Origin: Mesorhizobium sp. M00.F.Ca.ET.216.01.1.1
GTDB taxonomy: Bacteria; Pseudomonadota; Alphaproteobacteria; Rhizobiales; Rhizobiaceae
Assembly (NCBI RefSeq): GCF_004010325.2
Contig: NZ_SADR02000014.1
Coordinates: 145,227-192,223, forward strand
DNA: 46,997 bases
Direction: 5' to 3'
Part shown: piece after piece, positions 35,338 through 43,886 of the stretch
Numbering within the stretch: position 1 is the first letter of the stretch
Layout: each line of letters starts with the position of its first letter
Position numbers and translations under genes: made by a program
Notes under the pieces: model-generated
What the model was told of the DNA's origin: nothing
Seen by the model: the letters and a program-made list of their open reading frames with translations, nothing else
Database searches by the model: none

Positions 35338-37887
35338 TCAAGCCGCTTTCTTGCGCCGTTTTGCCGGTTCTTCGATTGGCGCTGCGGCTGCACGGAAGTC
35401 TTGCCAGGGATCCGATGATAGCGAGGCAAGCCTGATCGGTGTGTTCTCGACCGTAAAATAGGCGGGCCCGATCCCGGGACCGAGCTCGTCCCACGAAAGC
35501 GGCATCGAGACCGCCGCACCCGGCCGTGCTCTTGTCGAATAGGGTGCTACCGCCGTCGCGCCACGCTGGTTGCGCAGATAGTCGACGAGAATTTTTCCGC
35601 GCCGTTTAGACTTCGTGATGGTCGAGACGTAACGGCCGGGACTGTCGGAGGCCATTGAGTCGGCCACGGCCTTGGTGAAGGCCTTCACGGCAGGCCATTC
35701 GGCCTTCGGCTTCAATGGCGCCACCACGTGAAGGCCCTTGCCGCCTGACGTCTTGACGAAGGGGGCAAGCCCTGCCTGCTTCAGTCGATCGCGGGTCTCG
35801 ACGGCAGCTTCAATCATCACCTCCCAGCTCACGCCTTCGCCGGGATCGAGGTCCATGATGATCGTGTCCGGACGCTCCCAATCGCTCACCATGGAGCCCC
35901 AAGGATGGATCTCCAGCGCCGCCGACTGAACAAGACCTATCAGCCCATCCAGATCGTTGATGCTGATCAGCTGCTCGTCGGGCGGATCCCTGGGGTCGTG
36001 AACCAGGACAATGTTGGGGTTGAGACCCTTCCAGGCGTGTTTCTGGAAGAACCGCTCGCCCGAAATACCGCTGGGACATCGCAGCAACGCCAGCGCCCGG
36101 CCGACGATGTAGGGCGACGCATAGCGCCAGACCTCGGCGTAATAGTCGGCGAGACCCTCTTTGGTGACGCCCTCATCCGGCCAGTAGAGGCGATCGGGAT
36201 GGGTAAGCTTGACGGTCCGTTGCTGAGGTTTGGCCGCCTCCTTGCTGGTCCTCGGCGTTTCGCGGACGATTTCCTTCGCCGGCTTGTCTTCACGTAAGCC
36301 GCGGAACGAGGCGTGACGCAGATTGCCGTCAGCGGTCCAGGCGCGAAATTCGATTTCGGCAACGAGTTCCGGCCTGACATAGCGCACTTGCCTTGCTTCC
36401 TCTGCGCTCAGCCGCTCGTCAAACGGGCTTGACGGGGTGCGGATCCTCTCGAGCCGCTTGAAAAGACTTTGCGCGACCGCTGCCGTGTAGCCGGTGCCAA
36501 CGCGCCCGACATGATGAAGCTTGCCATCATCATAGACGCCCAGGACCAGCGAACCGATCGCGTTGCGCGATGTCGTCGACGGAACATAGCCGACCACGAC
36601 AAATTCCTGCCGTGCGGAGCATTTCGACTTCACCCAGTTTTTGCTGCGACCAGTGCGATAAGGCGCATCGCGAAGCTTGGAGACCACGCCTTCCAGGCTC
36701 AGCCGACAGGCATGTTGCAGGACCAGGGCGCCGTTCTCCTCAAAGTGGCTGCTGTAGCTGATGATACCGCTGCCACTGCCGACGATCTCTTCCAGCAACT
36801 CCTTGCGCTTGATCAACGGAACGTCACCCAGATCGTAGCCGTCGAGATGGAGCAGGTCGAAAACGTAGAAATGAAAGCGATCCGTCCGCCCTTCGCTGAG
36901 ATCGGCTTGCAGCGCGGAGAAATCCGATACGCCGGCGGAGGTCTCGACGACGAGTTCACCGTCGATCAGCGCCGTACCGACAGGGATATCTGCCAGCGCC
37001 GACACTACCGCCTTTCCGAACTTCTTCGTCCAGTCGAGACCGCTTCGCGTCAGCAGTTTGACGCGACCGGCTTCGATCCTGGCCTGCAGCCGATAGCCGT
37101 CAAACTTGATCTCGTGCAGCCAGCGTTGGCCGGACGGCGCGGAAGAAACCAACGTCGCCAGCGTCGGTTCGACGAAGCCGGGGAGCGCTGCCTTTTTGGC
37201 GCCCTTGATCTTTGACGGCTCCGGAACCCTGACGGTGGCGGTCTGCTCTTCCGGCGGAGCTGCGCTCGTGCGGCGGCCGCTGCGCTTGCGAATGCGGCCT
37301 GTCCTGGATGACCAGCCGGGCTCTTCGCTGGCGACGTCCTTGATCTCACGGCCGGTCACGACCGATTCCGGCCTCTCGTCCAGAATGTCAGGATCGCCTT
37401 CCGTGCGCGCGGCGGCATCATCGCCTTTGATCAGCAGCCAGTTCTCGCGTTTTTCCCGCGGCTTTTCGGCCATGCGCACAAGATGCCAACGGCCACCAAG
37501 CTTTTCACCGCGCAGCTCGAAATCGAGATGGCCTTTGGCGTAGCCGCGATGCGCGTCGCCGATCGGGGTCCAGGTGCCTCTGTCCCACACGATTACGGTG
37601 CCGCCGCCATATTCCCCCTTCGGGATGGTGCCTTCGAAACCGCCATATTCCAGAGGATGGTCCTCGACATGGACGGCAAGGCGCTTCTCGCCGGGGATGA
37701 GGCTGGGGCCTTTTGTGACGGCCCAACTTTTCAGCACGCCGTCCATTTCGAGACGAAAATCATAATGAAGCCGGGTGGCGTCATGCTTCTGTATGACGAA
37801 GCTGTTCCCCGTCCTGGGTGCCCTGCGACCCTGCGGCTCCGGGGTAAGGGAGAAATTGCGCTTCTTGCGGTAAGTCTCGAGCGCCAT
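35338..37887 (-). CDS. ligD: LigD, multifunctional NHEJ ligase (phosphoesterase-ligase-polymerase)
   Basis: 849 residues with three modules. The 3'-phosphoesterase (about 28-165) shows FVIQKHDATRLHYDFRLE, HVEDHPLEY and PKGEYGGGT. The ligase (about 238-540) has the acceptor K261 in IKFDGYR, LIDGELVV, EGVVSKLRDAPY and VKSKC. The primase-like polymerase (about 558-835) has THPDRLYWP, the catalytic D679/D681 in MDLDPGEG and LRNQRGATAVAPYS. The order and length match Pseudomonas LigD. It trims, fills and seals ends held by Ku. It starts 3 bases after the ku2 stop. The linker at about 185-235 is basic and low in complexity. Confidence 0.96.
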   Translation of the reverse strand: MALETYRKKRNFSLTPEPQGRRAPRTGNSFVIQKHDATRLHYDFRLEMDGVLKSWAVTKGPSLIPGEKRLAVHVEDHPLEYGGFEGTIPKGEYGGGTVIVWDRGTWTPIGDAHRGYAKGHLDFELRGEKLGGRWHLVRMAEKPREKRENWLLIKGDDAAARTEGDPDILDERPESVVTGREIKDVASEEPGWSSRTGRIRKRSGRRTSAAPPEEQTATVRVPEPSKIKGAKKAALPGFVEPTLATLVSSAPSGQRWLHEIKFDGYRLQARIEAGRVKLLTRSGLDWTKKFGKAVVSALADIPVGTALIDGELVVETSAGVSDFSALQADLSEGRTDRFHFYVFDLLHLDGYDLGDVPLIKRKELLEEIVGSGSGIISYSSHFEENGALVLQHACRLSLEGVVSKLRDAPYRTGRSKNWVKSKCSARQEFVVVGYVPSTTSRNAIGSLVLGVYDDGKLHHVGRVGTGYTAAVAQSLFKRLERIRTPSSPFDERLSAEEARQVRYVRPELVAEIEFRAWTADGNLRHASFRGLREDKPAKEIVRETPRTSKEAAKPQQRTVKLTHPDRLYWPDEGVTKEGLADYYAEVWRYASPYIVGRALALLRCPSGISGERFFQKHAWKGLNPNIVLVHDPRDPPDEQLISINDLDGLIGLVQSAALEIHPWGSMVSDWERPDTIIMDLDPGEGVSWEVMIEAAVETRDRLKQAGLAPFVKTSGGKGLHVVAPLKPKAEWPAVKAFTKAVADSMASDSPGRYVSTITKSKRRGKILVDYLRNQRGATAVAPYSTRARPGAAVSMPLSWDELGPGIGPAYFTVENTPIRLASLSSDPWQDFRAAAAPIEEPAKRRKKAA

Positions 37888-37890
37888 TTA

Positions 37891-38760
37891 TCAGCCGGCC
37901 TTCCGGCGCGGCGCTGTCTCCTTTGCCTTCGCGGCGCGCGCCGGCTTTGATTTTGCCGCAGCTGTTCTTGTCGAGGGCTGCTTGCCGCCAGCGCCGGCAC
38001 TTTGGCGCAGCGCATCCATAAGGTCGACGACCTTCTCCCGTTTGGGCTGCTTCGGGACCTCGATCTTCCTGCCTTCGAGCTTTGCCTTGACAAGTTCGCC
38101 GAGGGCCGCCTCATAACGGTCGTCGAATTTGGTGGGATCGAACTTGCCCTTCTTGGTCTTGATGATGTGCTCGGCCAGTTCGAGCATTTCGCCCTTGATC
38201 TTCATGTCGGGCATGTTGTCGAAGGCCTCCTCCGCCGAGCGCACTTCGTAGTCGAAGTTCAACGTCGTCGCGACCAGCCCTTCATCATAAGCGCGGATGA
38301 GCAGGGTCCGAACGCGCCGAAACAGGACCGTCTGGGCAATCGCGGCGACTTTCTTCCTGCGCATGCCTTCGCGGATCAGCCCAAATGCTTCTTCTGCGTG
38401 TTTGTCCGGCGGGGCGAGGTAATACGGCTTATCGAAATACACGTCATCGACGTCCGAACAGCCGATGAAGGCCGAGACCGACAGCGTCTTATCGCTCTCG
38501 GGGACAGCAGCGGCGACCTCATCGGGCTCAAGTATGACATACTCACCCGAGCCGATCTCATATCCTTTGACCTGATCGTCTTTCTCCACCGGTTTGCCGG
38601 TATCGCTGTCGACGAACGCGCGATGAACCCTATGGCCCGTCGTCCGGTTTATCGTGTGGAATGCAATCCGCTCGGAGGTTGAGGCGGCCGTATAGAGCGC
38701 CACCGGGCAGCTAAGTTCTCCAACTTTCAGGAAGCCCTTCCAATTTGCTCTCGGCGCCAA
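37891..38760 (-). CDS. ku: Ku protein, non-homologous end joining (copy 2)
   Basis: 289 residues. MAPRANWKGFLKVGELSCPV, FHTINRTTGHRVHRAFVDSD, KGYEIGSGEYVILEPDE and VYFDKPYYLAPPDKHAEEAF are Ku core motifs, and the C-terminus (from about 240) is Lys/Ala-rich. It is clearly different from copy 1, so the two are old paralogues. Being cotranscribed with the full-length LigD, it is probably the main end-joining Ku. An exact EcfG-type motif lies 41-66 bases upstream. Confidence 0.96.
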   Translation of the reverse strand: MAPRANWKGFLKVGELSCPVALYTAASTSERIAFHTINRTTGHRVHRAFVDSDTGKPVEKDDQVKGYEIGSGEYVILEPDEVAAAVPESDKTLSVSAFIGCSDVDDVYFDKPYYLAPPDKHAEEAFGLIREGMRRKKVAAIAQTVLFRRVRTLLIRAYDEGLVATTLNFDYEVRSAEEAFDNMPDMKIKGEMLELAEHIIKTKKGKFDPTKFDDRYEAALGELVKAKLEGRKIEVPKQPKREKVVDLMDALRQSAGAGGKQPSTRTAAAKSKPARAAKAKETAPRRKAG

Positions 38761-38800
38761 GACACAGCCTCACTGTCACAAGCATTTGCAATGGAAATGC

Positions 38801-38826
38801 AACGTGGCGGCGTCGGGATTTGTTCC
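38801..38826 (-). promoter_or_regulatory. EcfG-type promoter (ku2-ligD operon)
   Basis: Minus strand GGAAC, 17 bases, CGTT, exact. The -10 element ends 41 bases before the ku2 ATG. Spacing is the same as at ku1. Confidence 0.75.
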
Positions 38827-38949
38827 TTTGGCGTTATCGTGCCTGCAGGGAGGCGCCGACGATGATCGCCCGCAGGCGAGCGACCCAATGGCGGGATTCA
38901 ACCTTCAGAACTGACGCTGGTTCCCGGCCCACCGACAAGCCATTCCGCC

Positions 38950-38974
38950 GCAACCAAATTCACGACCCATCGTT
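38950..38974 (+). promoter_or_regulatory. EcfG-like promoter, one mismatch (small secreted protein)
   Basis: GCAAC, 16 bases, CGTT, ending 26 bases before the ATG at 39001. One base differs from the GGAAC element. Confidence 0.45.
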
Positions 38975-39000
38975 GTCGAGCATGAAGGGAGCGCTTGGCA

Positions 39001-39205
39001 ATGAACAGACTATCATTTTTGCTGGTGGCGGCTCTGGCTTTGGCGTAGCGACAACACTGAGCCGACACAGGGCAATAATACCAGCACCTCTGAACCGACT
39101 CAGAGCAATACCAACACCGTCGACCAAAATTCGAAGGTGGATAGAAACCCTACGCCCAGCACGACAACGGGTGGGGAACAGCCCGGCACGCCGCCGGCGC
39201 AATGA
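39001..39205 (+). pseudogene. Small secreted Thr/Asn/Pro-rich protein, frameshifted
   Basis: ATG at 39001 with GGGAG upstream begins MNRLSFLLVAALALA, a signal peptide, then meets a TAG. In the +1 frame from about 39050 the sequence goes on as DNTEPTQGNNTSTSEPTQSN and ends in GGEQPGTPPAQ before a TGA at 39205. The low-complexity, secretion-compatible composition of that second frame and its immediate contact with the signal peptide argue that they were one protein of about 67 residues. The extra base may be real or an error. No family is recognised. Confidence 0.6.
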
Positions 39206-39278
39206 AGGCTCGGCCGGCCGACCGGCATGTGCAAAGCAGCTTTCCATTTCCCGTATGCGCAACCAGAGCGCCTAAATC

Positions 39279-39494
39279 TCACTCCGACTGGCTCTGCTCG
39301 ACTAAATGGTATTGGTACCGGTCTCGAATGAACTCGTTGAAAAACCGGCCTTTTGACGAGGCTTTGCGGAATGCAGCGTAGGTTTGCGGCGGCACGTCGT
39401 CGTAATCGTAACGTTTTCCGCTTGGGACAAACCATACGGAAAGGATCCTCGTCGCAGGATCGTAATTCATGCTTCGGACAGCAGTTGAAGGCAT
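39279..39494 (-). CDS. KTSC domain protein
   Basis: 71 residues from the ATG at 39494 (MPSTAVRSMNYD); the longer upstream frame would run through the promoter motif. NYDPATRILSVWFVPSGKRY, DVPPQTYAAFRKASSKGRFF and FIRDRYQYH cover the entire KTSC domain, a small fold named after its KTSC residues in lysyl-tRNA-synthetase-associated proteins. Its role is not established. It is divergent from the AlkB-like gene. Confidence 0.85.
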   Translation of the reverse strand: MPSTAVRSMNYDPATRILSVWFVPSGKRYDYDDVPPQTYAAFRKASSKGRFFNEFIRDRYQYHLVEQSQSE

Positions 39495-39522
39495 TTTCCG
39501 AATACTCCACCCGGTCCAGGCA

Positions 39523-39547
39523 AACCCGCCCCTGCAAGCCAGGTTCC
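39523..39547 (-). promoter_or_regulatory. EcfG-type promoter (KTSC gene)
   Basis: Minus strand GGAAC, 16 bases, GGTT. The -35 is exact; the first -10 base, the least conserved one, differs. It ends 28 bases before the ATG at 39494 and supports that start. Confidence 0.6.
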
Positions 39548-39563
39548 GTCTTGCGTCAGATAT

Positions 39564-39588
39564 GGAACGATGATCCCGCCAGATCGGT
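39564..39588 (+). promoter_or_regulatory. EcfG-like promoter, one mismatch (AlkB-like gene)
   Basis: GGAAC, 16 bases, CGGT, ending 47 bases before the ATG at 39636. It stands back to back with the motif of the KTSC gene. Confidence 0.4.
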
Positions 39589-39635
39589 GCCCCGAAGGCC
39601 TTGCCGCCGAGGATCGGCTTCACCACCTAGCGTTC

Positions 39636-40247
39636 ATGCCATCGCTCAAAAACAAGCAACCGGAACTCGTTGGCCAAGGTGATCTGTTTCGCGCGCCCGA
39701 CGATCTGCCGGAAGGATTTCGCTATCAGCCAGAGCTGATTACGGCAAAGGAGGAGGCTGAGCTGGTCCACCAGCTCGAAAGTCTCACCTTCCAGCCCTTC
39801 GACTTTCACGGCCATCTCGCAAACCGGCGCGTGGTCGGTTTTGGGCTGCGCTACGACTACGACCAGCGCAAGGTCATCGAGGCGCCGGTGATCCCCGATT
39901 TTCTGATGCCGCTGAAGGGGAAGGTGGCGGCGTTTGCACAGCTACCTGCCGATGCTTTCGTGCAGGTTTTGATCAACGAGTACCGACCAGGCGCAGGTAT
40001 CGGCTGGCATCGCGATAAGCCGCATTTCGATGCCGTAGCCGGCGTTTCTCTTCTTGCTCCGTGCAGTTTTCGGCTGCGCCGGAAGAACGGTACGAGATGG
40101 GATCGCGAGACAATCATCGTCGAGCCGAGGTCGGCTTACCTCATGACGGGTCCCGCGCGCACCGAATGGGAGCACAGCATCCCGCCGCTTGCTGAGCACC
40201 GCTATTCAATCACCTTGCGTACCCTGCGGCCGCAACCGTCACCTTGA
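39636..40247 (+). CDS. AlkB-like 2-oxoglutarate/Fe(II) dioxygenase
   Basis: 203 residues from the ATG at 39636. The iron ligands are H125 and D127 (GWHRDKPHFD) and H180 (EWEHSIPP); R189 and R195 in RYSITLR bind 2-oxoglutarate. The substrate-side INEYRPGAGIG segment is the AlkB family NxYxxG region. AlkB proteins remove alkyl groups from bases in DNA or RNA by oxidation; the eukaryotic ALKBH8-like branch and some bacterial members act on other substrates. Proximity to two Ku/LigD loci suits a nucleic-acid repair role. Confidence 0.92.
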   Translation: MPSLKNKQPELVGQGDLFRAPDDLPEGFRYQPELITAKEEAELVHQLESLTFQPFDFHGHLANRRVVGFGLRYDYDQRKVIEAPVIPDFLMPLKGKVAAFAQLPADAFVQVLINEYRPGAGIGWHRDKPHFDAVAGVSLLAPCSFRLRRKNGTRWDRETIIVEPRSAYLMTGPARTEWEHSIPPLAEHRYSITLRTLRPQPSP

Positions 40248-40383
40248 TCACAAGCGGTGGTTCGATGACGATCGGGACCGGCTCTCATGCCACTGAAGGT
40301 CTGTGACGGGACAATCGGCGTCCTGAAGTCCGCCCGTCCATAGGGCGCTGATTGCGATCGGGGCGGACTTGGCTTGGTCCGCC

Positions 40384-40827
40384 TCAGGTCTCCAGATCGA
40401 TCAAGGCGATGCCGAGTTCCGGGCGCTTCCTGCGGCGCAGGTGGCCAGGCGCTTCGACCAACGCGACTTCGAGTGTCGGCCGAACAAGACCTTCCAGCAG
40501 ATGTCCGCCCCTCGTGGTACCGTCGCTCAATCCGAGCACGACATGGACGTGAAGACTGGGCTTGCCGCCGTCGCCCATCGCAACGTCGCCTATGGCGCTG
40601 AGCACTTCGCACTGTTCCAGGACGGGGATTTTCCGGTAGGTTTTTTCCTTGAAATCAAACCAGCCGACAGTTGCTGTCTCGAAGGCGCCGATCGCGGTCA
40701 GCGAGGCGCCGCCAATCTCCTGGTCGATCGCAAAAGAAGTAAGCGCCGCGAGCGCTTCCTCGCCAGGATCAAGCACCACCACGAATGTTCTTTGTCCGGC
40801 ACTTTCGGCAACACGCTGTGATTTCAT
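40384..40827 (-). CDS. PPC/DUF296 domain protein
   Basis: 147 residues from the ATG at 40827, which overlaps the upstream stop as ATGA. GGASLTAIGAFETATVGWFD, the HVHVVLGLSDG strand and GGHLLEG form the trimeric PPC domain, with the three histidines (two in HVH, one in GGHL) that bind a metal in bacterial homologues. In plants the domain is fused to AT-hooks; bacterial single-domain proteins have no proven function. It is translationally coupled to the HAD-ATPase fusion and may be its partner. Confidence 0.88.
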   Translation of the reverse strand: MKSQRVAESAGQRTFVVVLDPGEEALAALTSFAIDQEIGGASLTAIGAFETATVGWFDFKEKTYRKIPVLEQCEVLSAIGDVAMGDGGKPSLHVHVVLGLSDGTTRGGHLLEGLVRPTLEVALVEAPGHLRRRKRPELGIALIDLET

Positions 40828-42536
40828 GATTTTGCTCCAGTGGCGGGAGCCGTGTAACGGCGGCGTACCGCATCCAGAACACGCTTGCGGCTTTCTTGCG
40901 CTGAGAGCGTTTCGTCCTTTTCTGCCTCGATGGTTTCGCGCGCCAAATCTTTGTCCCTGATCTGATGGCGAAACCACTCAGAATAGTCGCCGGCACGCAG
41001 ATGATGTTCCCAGGTTTTGTCGTCGATACCTTCGGCGATCTGAACGAAAATCATCAGATTGTGGGCGCGGAGATTCATCGCCTTGTCGGCGCCTTTGAAA
41101 TAGAAGCTGCCGGCCTCGTCGAGTTGGCCTTCGGCATATTTGCGGCTGTGACGCTTCAGTGACTGCCGTGGTTCGGTCGCCTTGACCATGGCTATTTTCT
41201 TGCGGGTTTGCGGTCGCCAGAACAACACGCGCTCTCCTTTTGGCGGCCGAATGTCCGTTGGCGGCTTGGTACCCGTCTCATGACAAAAGGCCTTGATGAC
41301 GTTCTTCGCCTTGGGACCGAGGGCAATGACGGCCGTGACCAGACGCAAGGCATCGGTCGAGATCGCTTCCGGGTGAACGGTGATCAGAATGGTGCCCGGC
41401 AACTCCAACGATAGGACGGCACGTGTGTCGTCGCGCCTCTTGGGGAGGAGATGGTGAGCTTCATCGATGACCAGCCAATGTGGCCTCGCTGTACGGAAGC
41501 GCAAGTTGCCAAGACCCGGCAACAGCTCGGCAAAGAAGTCAGGTCGCTCATTGACCCGCATTGCCAGCCCGTTGACGACCACATTGGTTTCCGGCTTATC
41601 GAGCAGGTCCAGCACTTGTGCCTTTGTCGGTGCACTGGAGCCATCGCCCAGCCGGACGGCACCTTCGAGCCCGTCATAGTCGCCTTCCGGGTCGAAAATG
41701 CAGAACTGAAACTCGTTCTCGACGAAATGTTCCGTCAGCGCCGTGGCCAATGTGGATTTGCCGATGCCCGAGCTTCCGGCGATCAGGACTGTGTCGGTTG
41801 GCCACAGATATACCTCGTCGTGACTATCGGAACCGAGCAGAATGCCGTCATGGCGGCCCCGGACAAGTTCATCATCGCGCTCCATCAGTTTGTCGATCAG
41901 TTCTTCGACACCTTTTCCACGCGCCCCGCGCGTCACGAGGTCTGCCGTATCTTTGACAGCCGGCAGCGCGTTGTCGACGGCGACGCTACAGCCGCAGGCC
42001 TGCAGGAACGCATGATCGTTTTCAGCATCGCCAACAGCGACCACATTGTGTGGCGACAGCCGCAGGTCCTCAAGTGCTGCGGCCAGCCCGGTTGCCTTGT
42101 TGACGCCGCTGGGCAGGATCATCACTGCGCCCTTGTTGAAGATGATTTCCAACTCCAGTCCCAGTTTTTTGATGACCTCAAGAACCGTGGCTTGGTGCGG
42201 TTCCCAGGTCGCAACGATGGACCGTCCGACGGACAGCGGTTTGACGCCAAGTTTCTTCAGCTTGGCGACAAGCTTGGGCGCCGGCGATGATGAAATCGTA
42301 CGTTCTTCCTCGCTGGCAGGCGTGTAGATCACGGCCCCATTTTCGGCGACGACCTTGTCGAACAGGCCGACCTCGGGAAAAACGCGCTTGAGATCTGGAA
42401 GTTCGCGCCCCGTGACGAGGATGAGCTTGCGGCCACTTTTCTTGAACCGTTCGAGAGCTGTAAGCGTCTTTTCAGCGACGATCCCATCGTGCGCCAGCGT
42501 GCCGTCATAGTCTGTTGCCAAGGCGATGAAATACAT
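40824..42536 (-). CDS. Fusion of a HAD-IIB phosphatase and a HerA/DUF87-like P-loop ATPase
   Basis: 570 residues. Residues 1-225 are a Cof-type HAD hydrolase: catalytic D9 and D11 (DYDGTL), VTGR (41-44), NKATGL with its Lys, and GDAEND (169-174). Residues 228-460 are a P-loop ATPase: GSSGIGKST (254-262, K260), FDPEGDYDGL (281-290), Walker B LVIDEAHHL (355-363) and ILITVHPEA. DPEGDY is typical of the HerA/VirB4-like DUF87 group. The last 110 residues are charged and helical. The phosphatase half resembles sugar phosphatases. Why it is joined to a motor-like ATPase is unknown. No stress promoter motif was found upstream. Confidence 0.88.
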   Translation of the reverse strand: MYFIALATDYDGTLAHDGIVAEKTLTALERFKKSGRKLILVTGRELPDLKRVFPEVGLFDKVVAENGAVIYTPASEEERTISSSPAPKLVAKLKKLGVKPLSVGRSIVATWEPHQATVLEVIKKLGLELEIIFNKGAVMILPSGVNKATGLAAALEDLRLSPHNVVAVGDAENDHAFLQACGCSVAVDNALPAVKDTADLVTRGARGKGVEELIDKLMERDDELVRGRHDGILLGSDSHDEVYLWPTDTVLIAGSSGIGKSTLATALTEHFVENEFQFCIFDPEGDYDGLEGAVRLGDGSSAPTKAQVLDLLDKPETNVVVNGLAMRVNERPDFFAELLPGLGNLRFRTARPHWLVIDEAHHLLPKRRDDTRAVLSLELPGTILITVHPEAISTDALRLVTAVIALGPKAKNVIKAFCHETGTKPPTDIRPPKGERVLFWRPQTRKKIAMVKATEPRQSLKRHSRKYAEGQLDEAGSFYFKGADKAMNLRAHNLMIFVQIAEGIDDKTWEHHLRAGDYSEWFRHQIRDKDLARETIEAEKDETLSAQESRKRVLDAVRRRYTAPATGAKS

Positions 42537-42661
42537 CTGTCGACCATTTCATATCTGGCATCGCCGCTTCACCTTCGCGCGCGAGAGCTCGACCGACAAA
42601 ATACGCCGTTCACCGGGCTGAGCGAGCGACAAGTGTTGCAGGCGATGGGGCAGGTCCCACT

Positions 42662-43633
42662 TCAGTAGCCGCCGATAATCGGCAATATCTCGCCGGTGAT
42701 ATAGCTTGAGCAGTGTGGCGAGCCGAGGAACACATAAGCGGGCGCGATCTCCTCCGGCTGTGCCGGCCGTTTCATCGGCGTGTCTGCGCCAAATTGCGAA
42801 ACGTCAGCGGCCTCCTTGTCCGACGGATTGAGCGGTGTCCACACCGGACCAGGCGCCACTGCGTTCACCCTTATTCCCTTGCTGATGAGGTTGCCTGAAA
42901 GCGCGCGCGTAAAGGCATGAATGCCGCCCTTGGTCATCGAATAATCGACCAGTTGCTTCGAGCCCTCGATGCCGGTCACTGAGCCGGTGTTGATGATCGC
43001 CGAGCCGGGTTTCATATGCGGCACCGCCTCCTGCGCCATGTGGAAGTAACCATAGAGATTGGTCTTCAGCGTCGTATCGAAGTGCTCTTCGGTCAGATCG
43101 CCGAACTCACTGGAATGAATTTGAAAAGCGGCGTTGTTGACCAGGACGTCGATCCGCCCGAATTCCTTCACGATCTCAGCAACCGCATTGTGGCAGTGGT
43201 CGCGTTCGCTGACATCGGCCTTGATTAGAATGCAGCGCCGGCCTTCGGCTTCGACTGCCGTCTTTGTCTCTTCGGCATCCTTGTCCTCGGCCAGATAGAT
43301 GACAGCGACGTCGGCGCCTTCCCGCGCATAGAGCACGGCCACTGCGCGGCCAATGCCTGAATCGCCTCCGGTAATCATTGCCACTTTGCCGTCGAGTTTC
43401 TTCGATCCGATATAGAACGGCGCATCGTAAAGAGGCGCCGGCTCGATCGCCCATTCGTGCCCGGGCTTTGGTTGGTGCTGCTCCGGAAAAGGCGGCTCGG
43501 GATACTTGCGTGCTCCGGCCTGCATGGCACCTTTTTGCTTGCCATTGCCCTTCGATTTGTCCTTGGCGTCGATGCCGCGCTGGATGTGGCGTTGCTTGGC
43601 GGCTTCGCTGGCGATTTCCGATTTCATCCGCAT
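42662..43633 (-). CDS. SDR family oxidoreductase (YghA-like)
   Basis: 323 residues from the ATG at 43633, which has AAGGAG at good distance; a TTG at 43663 is less likely. The first 75 residues are a basic, proline-rich extension typical of the YghA/general-stress SDR group. TGGDSGIGRA (88-97) binds NAD(P), NNAA follows, and S218, Y231 and K235 (YSMTKGG) form the catalytic set. The C-terminus ITGEILPIIGGY is standard. It reduces or oxidises an unknown carbonyl or alcohol. Relatives are often induced by stress. A weak EcfG-like motif lies upstream. Confidence 0.92.
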   Translation of the reverse strand: MRMKSEIASEAAKQRHIQRGIDAKDKSKGNGKQKGAMQAGARKYPEPPFPEQHQPKPGHEWAIEPAPLYDAPFYIGSKKLDGKVAMITGGDSGIGRAVAVLYAREGADVAVIYLAEDKDAEETKTAVEAEGRRCILIKADVSERDHCHNAVAEIVKEFGRIDVLVNNAAFQIHSSEFGDLTEEHFDTTLKTNLYGYFHMAQEAVPHMKPGSAIINTGSVTGIEGSKQLVDYSMTKGGIHAFTRALSGNLISKGIRVNAVAPGPVWTPLNPSDKEAADVSQFGADTPMKRPAQPEEIAPAYVFLGSPHCSSYITGEILPIIGGY

Positions 43634-43661
43634 GGCGATCTCCTTGGCCTTGAACACGAAC

Positions 43662-43686
43662 AACGCATGTCGGATGAAAAAGTTTA
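43662..43686 (-). promoter_or_regulatory. Weak EcfG-like motif (SDR gene)
   Basis: Minus strand TAAAC, 16 bases, CGTT: two mismatches in the -35 element. It ends 28 bases before the ATG at 43633. Taken alone it would not be convincing. Confidence 0.25.
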
Positions 43687-43886
43687 CGCGTTGGCGTCAT
43701 TCCTTCAGTCTGGCGACGCGCTCGAGAAACGGCCGTTGCAGCAGCGGTAGATGGCAGTCGCCGCCGCCGGACTATGGCTGGCGATCCTGTTCGGGTTGAC
43801 ACTGATCGCATAAGGGCTGCGAGCTCGCGCGCAACACCCGGTGAAATTGCATTCCTTCGGCCCGTCCGGGGGAGCCCTCCCTGCCA

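Noticed and set aside
36469..37215. Open frame (248 residues) on the plus strand inside LigD
   Set aside because: Shadow of the ligase domain; no recognisable motifs.
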